Origin: Leifsonia psychrotolerans | Lineage (GTDB): Bacteria; Actinomycetota; Actinomycetes; Actinomycetales; Microbacteriaceae | DNA: 64,000 bases | NCBI RefSeq assembly: GCF_013410665.1 | Contig: NZ_JACCFM010000001.1 | Coordinates: 2,232,001 to 2,296,000 of the forward strand | Reading direction: 5' to 3' | Shown here: positions 9,167 through 17,322 of the stretch, piece by piece | Layout: each line of letters starts with the position of its first letter | Numbering within the stretch: position 1 is the first letter of the stretch | The notes under the pieces: model-generated | What the model was told of the DNA's origin: nothing | Databases searched by the model: none | What the model saw: only the letters and a program-made list of their open reading frames with translations | Program-made: the position numbers and the translations under genes

Positions 9167-9300
9167 CGTGCTCCGGGGTCGGTGAGAGTCCGAACCGGCG
9201 GTGAAAGTCCGCGAGCCGCTTCCCCCTTACCGGAGAAGTGGTTGAGCTGGTGAAATTCCAGCACCGACGGTTAAAGTCCGGATGGGAGGCGCACGAGTCG
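9167..9300 (+). promoter_or_regulatory. FMN riboswitch (RFN element)
   Basis: The conserved RFN blocks are all visible in order: the GTGCTCCGGGGTCGGTG opening, AGAGTCCGAACCGGCGGT, AAAGTCCGCGAGCC, the variable arm, GAGCTGGTGAAATTCCAGC, ACCGACGGTTAAAGTCCGGATGGGAGG and the closing GCACGAG. In bacteria this RNA binds FMN and shuts down riboflavin synthesis genes when flavin is abundant. It ends about 85 bp before ribD. Because ribD-ribE-ribBA-ribH follow directly, the whole operon is expected to be under its control. Whether it acts on transcription or translation cannot be told by eye. Confidence 0.95.
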
Positions 9301-9383
9301 AATGGTTTTTATGACCGTTCGACTGGTTTCGTGTACTCGCGACGCCCCAACCCCGGAATTCGTGCACAACGAATGAGGATGGA

Positions 9384-10487
9384 ATGGTCGGGCAGGCAGA
9401 TTTCGCACGCAGTATGCGGCGCGCCCTCGAACTCGCGACGAACGGACCGGCCACGGGCGTGAATCCCCAGGTGGGCTGCGTCATCCTCGATGCCGCAGGA
9501 GCCACACTCGCGGAGGGCTGGCACCGCGGCGCCGGTACTCCGCACGCCGAGGTCGACGCCCTGGCGAAGGTGCCGAACGGCAAAGCCCCGGGCGCCACTG
9601 CCATCGTCACTCTCGAACCGTGCAATCACACCGGACGCACCGGCCCCTGCGCCCAAGCTCTCATCGACGCCGGAATCGCCCGCGTCGTCTATGCAATCGC
9701 TGACCCTGGCGGCGTATCCGCCGGCGGAGGCGAACGACTCCGACGCGCGGGAGTGGAGGTGCACGCGGGCCTTCTCGCCGCGGAGGCCGAGGCTCTTCTG
9801 TCCGATTGGCTCACCACCACGCACCGCGGGCGACCGTTCGTCACCCTCAAATGGGCGTCCAGCCTCGACGGGCGAGCCGCGGCATCCGACGGCACAAGCC
9901 AATGGATCACCGGACCCAATGCCCGAGCCGACGTGCACCGCCGACGCGCGGCCAGCGACGCGATTCTCGTCGGCACCGGCACGGTTTTGGCCGACGATCC
10001 CTCGCTCACGGCCCGCGACCCCGACGGCACACTGCTGCCGAGCCAGCCCGTTCCGGTCGTGATCGGCGCCCGCCCGATCCCGACGGATGCCGCGGTGCGA
10101 AGCCATCCGCACGAACCCCTCTTCGTCGATGGCACCGACCTGACCGCACTCGTGCGCGACCTCTGGGCGCGGGGATTTCGCCGCGTCTTCATCGAGGGCG
10201 GCCCGACGCTGGCCAGCGCATTCGTCGAGGCCGGGCTCGTCGATGAATACGTCATCTACCTCGCACCGACCCTGCTCGGCGGCCCCCGCGCCGCGCTTGT
10301 CGACATCGGTGTCGGCACCATCGTCGAGCAACGCCGCCTCACCCTCACCCGAGTCGAGCAGATCGGCACCGATCTTCTCGTCGTCGCCCACCCCGAGATC
10401 GCGCCGAATGCGACCCCCGGCACGCTGGACGCCAGCACGGACGAGACCCCTACCAACGCCAAGACCCCCGCACAGACAAGGAACTGA
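9384..10487 (+). CDS. ribD: Bifunctional diaminohydroxyphosphoribosylaminopyrimidine deaminase / 5-amino-6-(5-phosphoribosylamino)uracil reductase
   Basis: Catalyses the second and third steps of riboflavin synthesis (deamination, then NADPH-dependent ribose reduction). It has 367 residues, in the usual size range. The N-terminal zinc deaminase domain shows GTPHAEVDAL and LEPCNHTGRTGPC, giving the His-Ala-Glu and the paired zinc cysteines. The C-terminal reductase domain shows RPFVTLKWASSLDGRAA, TSQWITGPNARADVHRRRA, VGTGTVLADDP and FIEGGPTLASAF. A charged Thr/Pro-rich tail of ~25 residues follows. It is the first gene after the FMN riboswitch, and its stop is one base before the ribE ATG. Confidence 0.96.
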   Translation: MVGQADFARSMRRALELATNGPATGVNPQVGCVILDAAGATLAEGWHRGAGTPHAEVDALAKVPNGKAPGATAIVTLEPCNHTGRTGPCAQALIDAGIARVVYAIADPGGVSAGGGERLRRAGVEVHAGLLAAEAEALLSDWLTTTHRGRPFVTLKWASSLDGRAAASDGTSQWITGPNARADVHRRRAASDAILVGTGTVLADDPSLTARDPDGTLLPSQPVPVVIGARPIPTDAAVRSHPHEPLFVDGTDLTALVRDLWARGFRRVFIEGGPTLASAFVEAGLVDEYVIYLAPTLLGGPRAALVDIGVGTIVEQRRLTLTRVEQIGTDLLVVAHPEIAPNATPGTLDASTDETPTNAKTPAQTRN

Positions 10488-10488
10488 C

Positions 10489-11208
10489 ATGTTCACCGGA
10501 ATCATCGAGGAACTCGGCCATATCGTGCGGGTCGACCGCTCAGCAGATGCGGCGCGCCTGACGATTCGTGGCCCGCTCGCCGTCAGGGGTGCCGCGCACG
10601 GTGACTCGATCTCGGTCAGCGGTGTGTGCCTCACCGTCGTCGCCCAGACCCCCGACAGCTTCACCGCCGACGTGATGGCTCAGACGCTGCAGATGTCGAC
10701 CCTCTCGTCCGCCGAGGCCGGACTGGCCGTCAATCTCGAACGCGCGGCGCTGGTCGGCGACCGACTGGGCGGGCACATCGTGCAGGGCCACATCGACGGC
10801 ACGAGCCAGCTACTCTCAGTGCTGCCGGGCGACGCCTGGCGTGTGCTGCGATTCAGCCTCACCGCTGCAATGGCCCCACTCGTCGTCGACAAGGGGTCGA
10901 TCGCGCTTGACGGCGTCTCACTCACGGTGAGCGCCGTCAGCGCGGCCACCGAGGACGAGCAGTGGTTCGAGGTCTCGCTGATCCCGGAAACGCTCGCCGC
11001 CACCACGCTGGGTGAACGCGTCGTCGGCGACGTCGTCAACGTCGAAACCGACATCCTGGCCCGCCACCTCGAACGGATGCTGGCGCTCGCCGCCGCAGGA
11101 AAGATTCCGTTCGCGGGTGCCCCGGCATCCGTTCCCCCGTCGTCGGTCGCCCCGACACCATCCGCCCCATTCGACACGTACGCACCAACCGCAGGGAGCG
11201 CATCATGA
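10489..11208 (+). CDS. ribE: Riboflavin synthase, alpha chain
   Basis: Dismutates two 6,7-dimethyl-8-ribityllumazine molecules to riboflavin and a pyrimidine that is recycled. The 239-residue protein shows the invariant N-terminus MFTGIIEELG and the two lumazine-binding half-repeats, the second with GGHIVQGHIDGT. A frame continues upstream inside ribD, but the ATG at 10489 is correct because it gives the conserved MFTGI start. GGA occurs shortly before. The last ~45 residues (Pro/Ala/Ser-rich) extend beyond the usual ~200-residue enzyme and look disordered. The stop overlaps the ribBA ATG (ATGA at 11205-11208). Confidence 0.96.
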   Translation: MFTGIIEELGHIVRVDRSADAARLTIRGPLAVRGAAHGDSISVSGVCLTVVAQTPDSFTADVMAQTLQMSTLSSAEAGLAVNLERAALVGDRLGGHIVQGHIDGTSQLLSVLPGDAWRVLRFSLTAAMAPLVVDKGSIALDGVSLTVSAVSAATEDEQWFEVSLIPETLAATTLGERVVGDVVNVETDILARHLERMLALAAAGKIPFAGAPASVPPSSVAPTPSAPFDTYAPTAGSAS

Positions 11209-12530
11209 GCCTCGCCGACATTCCCACCGCACTTCTGGCCTTACGCCTCGGGAAGCCGATCATCGTTGCCGACGATGAGGGCCGCGAGAATGAGGGCGAC
11301 GTGATTATCTCGGCCGAACTCGCCAGCCAGGAGTGGCTTGCCTGGATGGTGCGCTACACCTCGGGCTTCATCTGTGCTCCGATGACGAACGAGATTGCCG
11401 ACGCGCTCGAGCTGCCGGTGATGGTGCCGAACAACGAAGACCCGCGTGGCACGAATTACACGGTCTCCGTCGATGCGGCGGACCGGTTGAGCACGGGAAT
11501 CAGCGCGGCCGATCGCGCTCACACTCTGCGTGTGCTCGCCGACCCCGCCTCGACTCCGACGAGTCTGCACCGGCCCGGTCACATTCTGCCGCTACGCGCC
11601 GTGGACGGCGGCGTGCGTGAGCGTGACGGCCACACCGAAGCGGCGGTCGACCTGATGAAACTCGCGGGGTTGAGCCCGGTTGCAGCGATCTCGGAGATCG
11701 TGGCGGATGACGGCGAGATGATGCGGCTGCCCGGGCTTCTTCTGCTCGGCGAGCGTGAGGGCATCGCGGTGATCACGATCGCCGACCTGATCAGCTATCT
11801 GCAGGAGGCGCCCCGCGACTCTCCGATTCTGGCCGCAGCGCCTATCGTGGAAACACCGCGCGTCGACTTCGAGGTCGAGACGACGGTGCCGACTGCACAC
11901 GGCGAGTTCAAGCTGCGTGCCTACCGCGACCGCATGACCGGAGCCGACCATGTGGCGATCGTCGCCGGCACTCCGATCGACGGAGCACTCGTGCGCGTGC
12001 ATTCCGAGTGTTTGACCGGTGAGGCGTTCGGCTCGCTCAAATGTGAATGCGGCCCCCAGTTGCAGACGGCGCTCGACACGATCGACGCCGAGGGCGGCAT
12101 CGTCGTCTACCTGCGCGGGCATGAAGGGCGCGGCATCGGCCTCATCAACAAGTTGCGCGCGTACAAGCTGCAGGAAGACGGATTCGACACTCTCGACGCC
12201 AACCTCGCCCTCGGCTTGCCCATCGACGCGCGCGACTTCAGCGCGGCCACGGCAATCCTTGGCGAGATGGGGATCTCGTCGATCCGCCTGCTCACCAACA
12301 ACCCCGAGAAGGTGCGCCAGCTGACAGCTCACGGCATCACCGTCACCGAACGGGTGCCCCTCCTGGTGGGCGAGACCAGCTTCAACGCGTCCTACCTGGC
12401 CACCAAGCGCGACCGCATGGGGCACCACATCGCCGGCGTTGCCGGAACACCATCAACCGACCTCAACCTCGACCTCGACGCTGCTCGAGACGACATCGAG
12501 GCCGAGACTGTGAAAGGACACGCATCATGA
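11205..12530 (+). CDS. ribBA: Bifunctional 3,4-dihydroxy-2-butanone 4-phosphate synthase / GTP cyclohydrolase II
   Basis: Supplies both precursors of the lumazine ring: DHBP from ribulose 5-phosphate and the pyrimidine from GTP. It has 441 residues. The N-terminal RibB domain shows [22 protein letters not shown] and [10 protein letters not shown] followed by the [11 protein letters not shown] stretch. The C-terminal RibA domain shows [21 protein letters not shown] with the three zinc cysteines, and [16 protein letters not shown]. Both halves look catalytically intact. It overlaps ribE at its start and ribH at its end by four bases (ATGA), so translation of the three genes is probably coupled. 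Confidence 0.97.
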   Translation: MSLADIPTALLALRLGKPIIVADDEGRENEGDVIISAELASQEWLAWMVRYTSGFICAPMTNEIADALELPVMVPNNEDPRGTNYTVSVDAADRLSTGISAADRAHTLRVLADPASTPTSLHRPGHILPLRAVDGGVRERDGHTEAAVDLMKLAGLSPVAAISEIVADDGEMMRLPGLLLLGEREGIAVITIADLISYLQEAPRDSPILAAAPIVETPRVDFEVETTVPTAHGEFKLRAYRDRMTGADHVAIVAGTPIDGALVRVHSECLTGEAFGSLKCECGPQLQTALDTIDAEGGIVVYLRGHEGRGIGLINKLRAYKLQEDGFDTLDANLALGLPIDARDFSAATAILGEMGISSIRLLTNNPEKVRQLTAHGITVTERVPLLVGETSFNASYLATKRDRMGHHIAGVAGTPSTDLNLDLDAARDDIEAETVKGHAS

Positions 12531-12997
12531 GCGGAGCAGGCTCCCCCACCATCGCCGTCGACGGCACCGGACTGAACGTGGTGATCATCGCCGGCCAATG
12601 GCACGACGTGATCACCGACGGATTGATCGCCGGTGCCAGCCGGGTGCTCGAGAACTCGGGGGCAACCTGGTCACTTTTCCGAGTACCCGGCAGCTTCGAA
12701 TTACCGGTGGCCAGCAAGGTCGCCCTTGAAAACGGGGCGGATGCCGTCGTCGCTCTCGGCGTGATCATTCGAGGTGGCACACCGCACTTCGAATACGTCT
12801 CGGCTGCTGCGACGGATGGCCTCACCCGAGTGGCACTGGACACCGGCAAGCCAGTCGGTTTCGGGGTACTCACCCTCGACGACGAGCAGCAGGGACTCGA
12901 CCGGGCCGGGCTCCCCGGCTCGAAGGAAGACAAAGGCGAAGAGGCGGCGACCGCTGCGCTCCAGCTGGCCCGCGTGCTGGCGGAGCTGCGCGGATAG
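12527..12997 (+). CDS. ribH: 6,7-dimethyl-8-ribityllumazine synthase
   Basis: Condenses DHBP with 5-amino-6-ribitylaminouracil; forms large icosahedral or pentameric assemblies in the cytoplasm. It has 156 residues, normal for the family. Recognisable segments are [11 protein letters not shown], the [17 protein letters not shown] loop with the catalytic His, and [16 protein letters not shown], a variant of the usual GVLTxxxxxQAxxRAG. It is the last gene of the FMN-controlled operon, overlapping ribBA by 4 bp and followed 29 bp later by a strong hairpin. Confidence 0.96.
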   Translation: MSGAGSPTIAVDGTGLNVVIIAGQWHDVITDGLIAGASRVLENSGATWSLFRVPGSFELPVASKVALENGADAVVALGVIIRGGTPHFEYVSAAATDGLTRVALDTGKPVGFGVLTLDDEQQGLDRAGLPGSKEDKGEEAATAALQLARVLAELRG

Positions 12998-13026
12998 CCA
13001 GCTCTCGCGCCGTGTGCCGGCCATGA

Positions 13027-13066
13027 ACGACGAAGGCGCCCCGGAAACCCGGGGCGCCTTCGTCGT
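13027..13066. terminator. Bidirectional hairpin terminator after ribH
   Basis: Perfect 18 bp stem (13027-13044 with 13049-13066) around an AAAC loop, in the gap between the convergent ribH (+) and DUF2269 (-) genes. There is no long T run, as is often the case in high-GC Actinobacteria. Confidence 0.9.
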
Positions 13067-13077
13067 AGAAACCGGAG

Positions 13078-13539
13078 TTACGGCTTCCAGACCATCAGAA
13101 CGACGACAGCAATAAGCAGCAGAGTGGCGACTCCGCTGCCGGCCGCGATGGCAGGGTACCGAGCGGCTGCGGCCCCGCCAGAAGCACCCGCCGACGCATT
13201 CGCCGACGTTTCGAGGGCTTCCGCAGCCTTGCGCATGGTCGGAACGACGAGGAACAAACTCACGGCCAGCGCAATGACATAGAGGATGATCGACCAGAGA
13301 ACCCAGGGGGTGGTCACCGACAGATTGTATTTCTCGTCGGCCATGCCGAGCACGCCGAAGCCGAAGACAACGACGAGCAGCGACAGCAGGCTGAAGAGGT
13401 TGGTGGACTTCGCCAGCGCGGCGACCTGGCTGCCGTTCCCAGCCCGGACGGCGCGCATGGCGCTCATCGGCAGAATGGCCATCGGCCCGACGATAAAGAC
13501 GGCAGCGACAACGTGCAGGATGCTCATGACTGTTTCCAT
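13078..13539 (-). CDS. DUF2269-type integral membrane protein
   Basis: About 153 residues with four predicted transmembrane segments: SILHVVAAVFIVGPMAILP at the N-terminus, LFSLLSLLVVVFGFGVLGM, VLWSIILYVIALAVSLFLVV and a C-terminal VATLLLIAVVVLMVW. The pattern (His in helix 1, a GPMAILP turn, the KS/TN segment before helix 2) resembles DUF2269 proteins of unknown function. The frame is open to 13650, but ATG 13539 (METVMSILH) is preferred since the first helix then begins at the N-terminus and the upstream residues look random. It is convergent with ribH and divergent from the MFS gene. No function is assigned. Confidence 0.7.
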   Translation of the reverse strand: METVMSILHVVAAVFIVGPMAILPMSAMRAVRAGNGSQVAALAKSTNLFSLLSLLVVVFGFGVLGMADEKYNLSVTTPWVLWSIILYVIALAVSLFLVVPTMRKAAEALETSANASAGASGGAAAARYPAIAAGSGVATLLLIAVVVLMVWKP

Positions 13540-13754
13540 GGGGCCAGCATAGCTCTCGGCCCCCGCAGCCGCAGGGTGATACGGCCCCGCGTCATACCGG
13601 GCGAATTCGCATCGACGCGCGGGCAGGCATAGGGTACTAGAGGATGCCATAAGCCGCCACCCCCCAATCTGCCGAGCTCCCCCGCTGCATCCGGTGCCTG
13701 ATCGACGCCAGCACGGGACGCCCCCTCACCTGTATTTCGGAGCATCGCACTTCT

Positions 13755-15125
13755 ATGTCTGCACCCGCCACATCCCTCACCGGATCCGACACGGCCGCGC
13801 CGCGGAACCCGCGCAGTCGCGTCATCCTCGCCAGCCTCATCGGCACCACGATCGAGTTCTACGACTTCTATGTCTATGCCACCGCAGCGGTTCTCGTTTT
13901 TCCGCACCTCTTCTTTCCCTCCGGGAATGACACGACGGCACTGCTCGCCTCGTTCGCGGTGTTCGGCGCTGCCATGGTCGCTCGCCCCTTGGGCGCCGTG
14001 TTCTTCGGCCACCTTGGCGACCGGGTCGGCCGTAAAACCACGCTCGTCGCGGCTCTGCTCACCATGGGAATCGCAACATTCCTGATCGGTCTGCTGCCTA
14101 CCTATGCCTTGATCGGCTGGTTTGCTCCGCTGCTTCTGGTGATTCTGCGTCTCGCGCAGGGCTTCGCGCTGGGCGGCGAATGGTCGGGCGCGGCACTCGT
14201 CGCAACCGAGAACGCACCGAAGGGCAAACGGGCCTGGTACGGAACGTTCCCGCAGATGGGTGCGCCGATCGGTTTCATCATTGCCAACGGACTCTTCCTG
14301 ATCATTGCCGCGGTGCTGCCGTCGACCGACCCGTCGCGCCCATCGGATGCCTTCCTCGACTGGGGCTGGCGCATCCCGTTCCTGTTCAGCGCCGTCATGG
14401 TGATCGTCGGCCTGTGGGTGCGCTTGAAGCTCGTCGAGAGCGACGCGTTCTCGAAGGCAGTCAAGACCGGCACCGTCGTCAAGACCCCGTTGGTGGCCGT
14501 GTTCAGGTCGCACTGGCGCCAACTGATTCTCGGCACATTCTTCATGTTGGCCACCTATGTTCTCTTCTACCTGATGACCACGTTCTCGCTCAGCTACGGC
14601 CGAGCCCCGATCGCCCCGGGCGATTCTGCAGCGCTGCCCGGCCTCGGCTACAGCTACACCACCTTCGTGCTGATGTTGATCGCCGGCGTGGTCTTCTTCG
14701 GAATCTTCACGCTGCTCTCCGGCCCGTGGGCCGACAAGTTCGGTCGTCGCAAGACACTCATCTGGGTCACGCTCGGCATCATCGTCTTTGGTCTGCTCTG
14801 GGTGCCGTTGCTCGGCGCCGGTTTCGCAGGCGTCATGCTCTGGCTGGTCATCGGATTCAGCCTGATGGGAATGACGTTCGGTCCGATGGGCGCATTGCTG
14901 CCCGAACTGTTCCCGACCAATGTGAGATATACCGGTTCGGGAATCTCTTACAACGTGAGTTCGATTCTCGGTGCTGCCGTCGCGCCGTTCATTGCCGTCT
15001 GGCTCTGGGGACTCGGCGAGGGCAGCCCGTTCCTGGTCGGAATCTACCTGGCCGCAATGGGTCTGCTCACGCTGATCGCCCTGCTCCTGGGCAAGGAAAC
15101 GAAGGATGTCGACATCGAGCTCTAA
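13755..15125 (+). CDS. MFS transporter, metabolite:H+ symporter (MHS) type
   Basis: A 456-residue, 12-helix transporter of the cytoplasmic membrane. The N-terminus has the MHS signature GTTIEFYDFYVYATAA, and loop 2-3 the MFS motif FFGHLGDRVGRKTTL. A second GPWADKFGRRKTL motif sits between helices 8 and 9. The RLAQGFALGGEWSGA segment is typical of the ProP/ShiA/citrate-type subgroup that takes up organic acids or compatible solutes with protons. The substrate cannot be named. It stands alone between the DUF2269 gene (divergent) and the ABC gene, with a long hairpin 52 bp after its stop. Confidence 0.92.
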   Translation: MSAPATSLTGSDTAAPRNPRSRVILASLIGTTIEFYDFYVYATAAVLVFPHLFFPSGNDTTALLASFAVFGAAMVARPLGAVFFGHLGDRVGRKTTLVAALLTMGIATFLIGLLPTYALIGWFAPLLLVILRLAQGFALGGEWSGAALVATENAPKGKRAWYGTFPQMGAPIGFIIANGLFLIIAAVLPSTDPSRPSDAFLDWGWRIPFLFSAVMVIVGLWVRLKLVESDAFSKAVKTGTVVKTPLVAVFRSHWRQLILGTFFMLATYVLFYLMTTFSLSYGRAPIAPGDSAALPGLGYSYTTFVLMLIAGVVFFGIFTLLSGPWADKFGRRKTLIWVTLGIIVFGLLWVPLLGAGFAGVMLWLVIGFSLMGMTFGPMGALLPELFPTNVRYTGSGISYNVSSILGAAVAPFIAVWLWGLGEGSPFLVGIYLAAMGLLTLIALLLGKETKDVDIEL

Positions 15126-15177
15126 CCGCTCGCATCGCACACCCTCCCGCGCCCTCCCGCACAATGCGCACCTTCTG

Positions 15178-15211
15178 GCAGTGCGCGCACGCTCTAGCGT
15201 GCGCGCACTGC
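15178..15211. terminator. Long GC-rich hairpin after the MFS gene
   Basis: Perfect 16 bp inverted repeat (15178-15193 with 15196-15211) with a 2-base centre; the flanking TGCGCA on both sides (15166-15171-like and 15220s) could extend the pairing. It is likely a factor-independent terminator for the MFS gene, though without a T run; a cruciform or protein site is the alternative. Confidence 0.55.
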
Positions 15212-15240
15212 CATAACCTGCGCACAGTGATCGTCCCGCG

Positions 15241-15283
15241 CTCAGCGGAGCACTCAGCGGAGCACTCAGCGGAGCACTCAGCG
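15241..15283. repeat. 12 bp tandem repeat CTCAGCGGAGCA x3.6
   Basis: Three exact copies (15241-15276) plus 7 bases of a fourth, ending 20 bp before the GTG of the ABC transporter gene. Each unit is partly self-complementary. Because it lies in the 5' region of that gene, copy number could affect expression; there is no direct evidence. Confidence 0.75.
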
Positions 15284-15303
15284 CCAGCGACTAGGCTCAT
15301 TCG

Positions 15304-17286
15304 GTGAGCACCTCCACGAGCACCCCTGCGACGTCCCCCTCCACATCCGCTGCAGCCGCGGCATCCGTCGACACGCCACGCCCCGGCGGGCGATCCCGAT
15401 TCGGCCGCCGCTCTGGCCCCGAAACCGGGCCGCGCGCAAAGTTCAGCCACCTCTTGCCGTACCTACTTGAGCACAAGAAGGTGCTCGCCTTCGTGACGGT
15501 ACTGAGTGTGCTCGGCGCCGCAGCCAGCCTGGCCCAGCCGCTGCTCGTCAGCCAGGTCATCGACATCGTCCAAAAGGGCAACCCGCTCGGCTCGCTCGTC
15601 TGGGCGCTCATCGCCCTCGTCGTCATCTCCGGGTTGATCAGCGGCTACCAGCATTACCTGCTGCAACGCACCGGTGAGGGCGTCGTGCTTTCGAGCCGAC
15701 GCAAACTCATCACTCGGATGCTGCATCTTCCGATCTCGGAGTTCGACACCCGGCGCACGGGCGATCTCGTCTCACGGGTCGGCTCGGATACGACGCTGCT
15801 GCGGGCGGTACTCACGCAGGGCCTCGTCGAGGCGATCGGCGGCACGCTCACCTTCGTTGGCGCGCTCATCGCGATGCTCGTCATCGACCCGGTGCTGCTC
15901 GGCTTGACCGTGCTCGTCATCGCCGTGTCGGCCGTGAGCGTCGTGTTGCTGTCGGCCCGCATCCGCACCGCAAGCCAGGCCGCACAAGCCAAGGTCGGCG
16001 ATCTGGCCTCGAGCGTCGAACGGGCCATCAGCGCCGTGCGCACCGTGCGCGCCTCAAACGCCACCGTGCGTGAAATCGCTGCCGTCGAGAAGGAAGCCGA
16101 GGGTGCCTGGCGGATGGGCATCCAGGTCGCCAAGATTTCGGCGTTGGTCGTCCCGATCGCGGGCATCGCCATGCAGGTGTCGTTCCTCGTCGTGCTCGGC
16201 GTGGGCGGCTACCGCGTCGCGAGCGGCGCGATCAGCGTCGCAGACCTCGTCGCCTTCATCCTTTTCCTGTTCCTGATGATCATGCCGCTCGGCCAGGCAT
16301 TCGGCGCCGTCACGTCGGTGAACTCGGCGCTCGGCGCGCTTGGCCGCATCGAAGAGATCATCGCGCTGCCGAGTGAAGACCAGTTCGATCGCGAGATCGC
16401 TCCGCTGGCCATCACCGTCGGGGCAGCGAATGAGCTGGTGAACCCGGATTCCGCAGCCATCGCATTCGACAACGTGCACTTCACCTATGCCTCAGCGGTG
16501 GCGCCGGTCGATGCCGAAACCGAAGTGACCGGGCGCGCCGGTTCGTCGGCCGGCGCCGACCCCGCATCCGATCTGGAATCCGTCTCAACCGCCGAATCGG
16601 CGCGCCAGCCGGTGCTGCGCGGGGTCTCATTCAGTGCCCCGCGTGGGCTGCGCACCGCCCTGGTCGGCCCGTCGGGCGCGGGCAAGAGCACGATCCTGGC
16701 ACTGATCGAGCGGTTCTACGACCCCAAAGCCGGCACCGTCAGCCTTGGCGGCATCGACATTCGCGGCCTCGACCGCACCGCCCTGCGCTCGCAGATCGGC
16801 TATGTCGAGCAGGATGCCCCGGTGCTGGCCGGCTCATTGCGCGACAACCTCACGCTCGCAACCCCCGACGCAACCGACGACGAGTGCATCGCCGTCTTGC
16901 ACGCGGTCAACCTCACCGAGGTGCTCGAGCGCGACCCCGCCGGACTCGACGCAGCTGTCGGCGAGGACGGCGTCATGCTCTCGGGCGGCGAACGCCAGCG
17001 CCTCGCGATCGGTCGGGCGCTGCTGGCGGCCCCGCCGATTCTGCTTCTTGACGAGTCGACGTCGAGCCTCGACGGTGTAAACGAGCAGAAGATGCGCGCC
17101 GCGATCGACGCCGTCGCCAAAGATCGCACGCTGATTGTGATCGCACACCGGCTCTCGACTGTTGTTGATTCCGATCAGATCGTGGTGCTCGAGCATGGCC
17201 AGGTCGTGGGAACGGGAACGCACTCCGAGCTCGTGGTGTCGACCCCCCTCTACCGCGACCTGGCCAAGCACCAGCTGCTCGTCTAA
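15304..17286 (+). CDS. ABC transporter, fused permease/ATPase (exporter type)
   Basis: A 660-residue half-transporter of the MsbA/BmrA type, probably a homodimeric exporter in the cytoplasmic membrane. After a ~50-residue Ser/Thr/Pro-rich cytosolic start come six predicted membrane helices (about residues 55-345), then an ATPase domain with Walker A GPSGAGKST, Q-loop YVEQDAP, signature LSGGERQRLAIGRAL, Walker B ILLLDES and the H-loop in VIAHRLST. A ~50-residue acidic/Ser insertion precedes Walker A. The GTG at 15304 is the first start in frame; later starts would trim only the disordered leader. The substrate is unknown. Confidence 0.9.
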   Translation: MSTSTSTPATSPSTSAAAAASVDTPRPGGRSRFGRRSGPETGPRAKFSHLLPYLLEHKKVLAFVTVLSVLGAAASLAQPLLVSQVIDIVQKGNPLGSLVWALIALVVISGLISGYQHYLLQRTGEGVVLSSRRKLITRMLHLPISEFDTRRTGDLVSRVGSDTTLLRAVLTQGLVEAIGGTLTFVGALIAMLVIDPVLLGLTVLVIAVSAVSVVLLSARIRTASQAAQAKVGDLASSVERAISAVRTVRASNATVREIAAVEKEAEGAWRMGIQVAKISALVVPIAGIAMQVSFLVVLGVGGYRVASGAISVADLVAFILFLFLMIMPLGQAFGAVTSVNSALGALGRIEEIIALPSEDQFDREIAPLAITVGAANELVNPDSAAIAFDNVHFTYASAVAPVDAETEVTGRAGSSAGADPASDLESVSTAESARQPVLRGVSFSAPRGLRTALVGPSGAGKSTILALIERFYDPKAGTVSLGGIDIRGLDRTALRSQIGYVEQDAPVLAGSLRDNLTLATPDATDDECIAVLHAVNLTEVLERDPAGLDAAVGEDGVMLSGGERQRLAIGRALLAAPPILLLDESTSSLDGVNEQKMRAAIDAVAKDRTLIVIAHRLSTVVDSDQIVVLEHGQVVGTGTHSELVVSTPLYRDLAKHQLLV

Positions 17287-17322
17287 CTCTGTTCGACGCG
17301 CTCGATCATCGGAGTGTTGTCG

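Noticed and set aside
13524..15164. 546-codon open frame antisense to the MFS transporter
   Set aside because: Composition is His/Glu/Gln/Arg-biased as expected for the antisense of a GC-rich gene; the + strand frame is a clear transporter.
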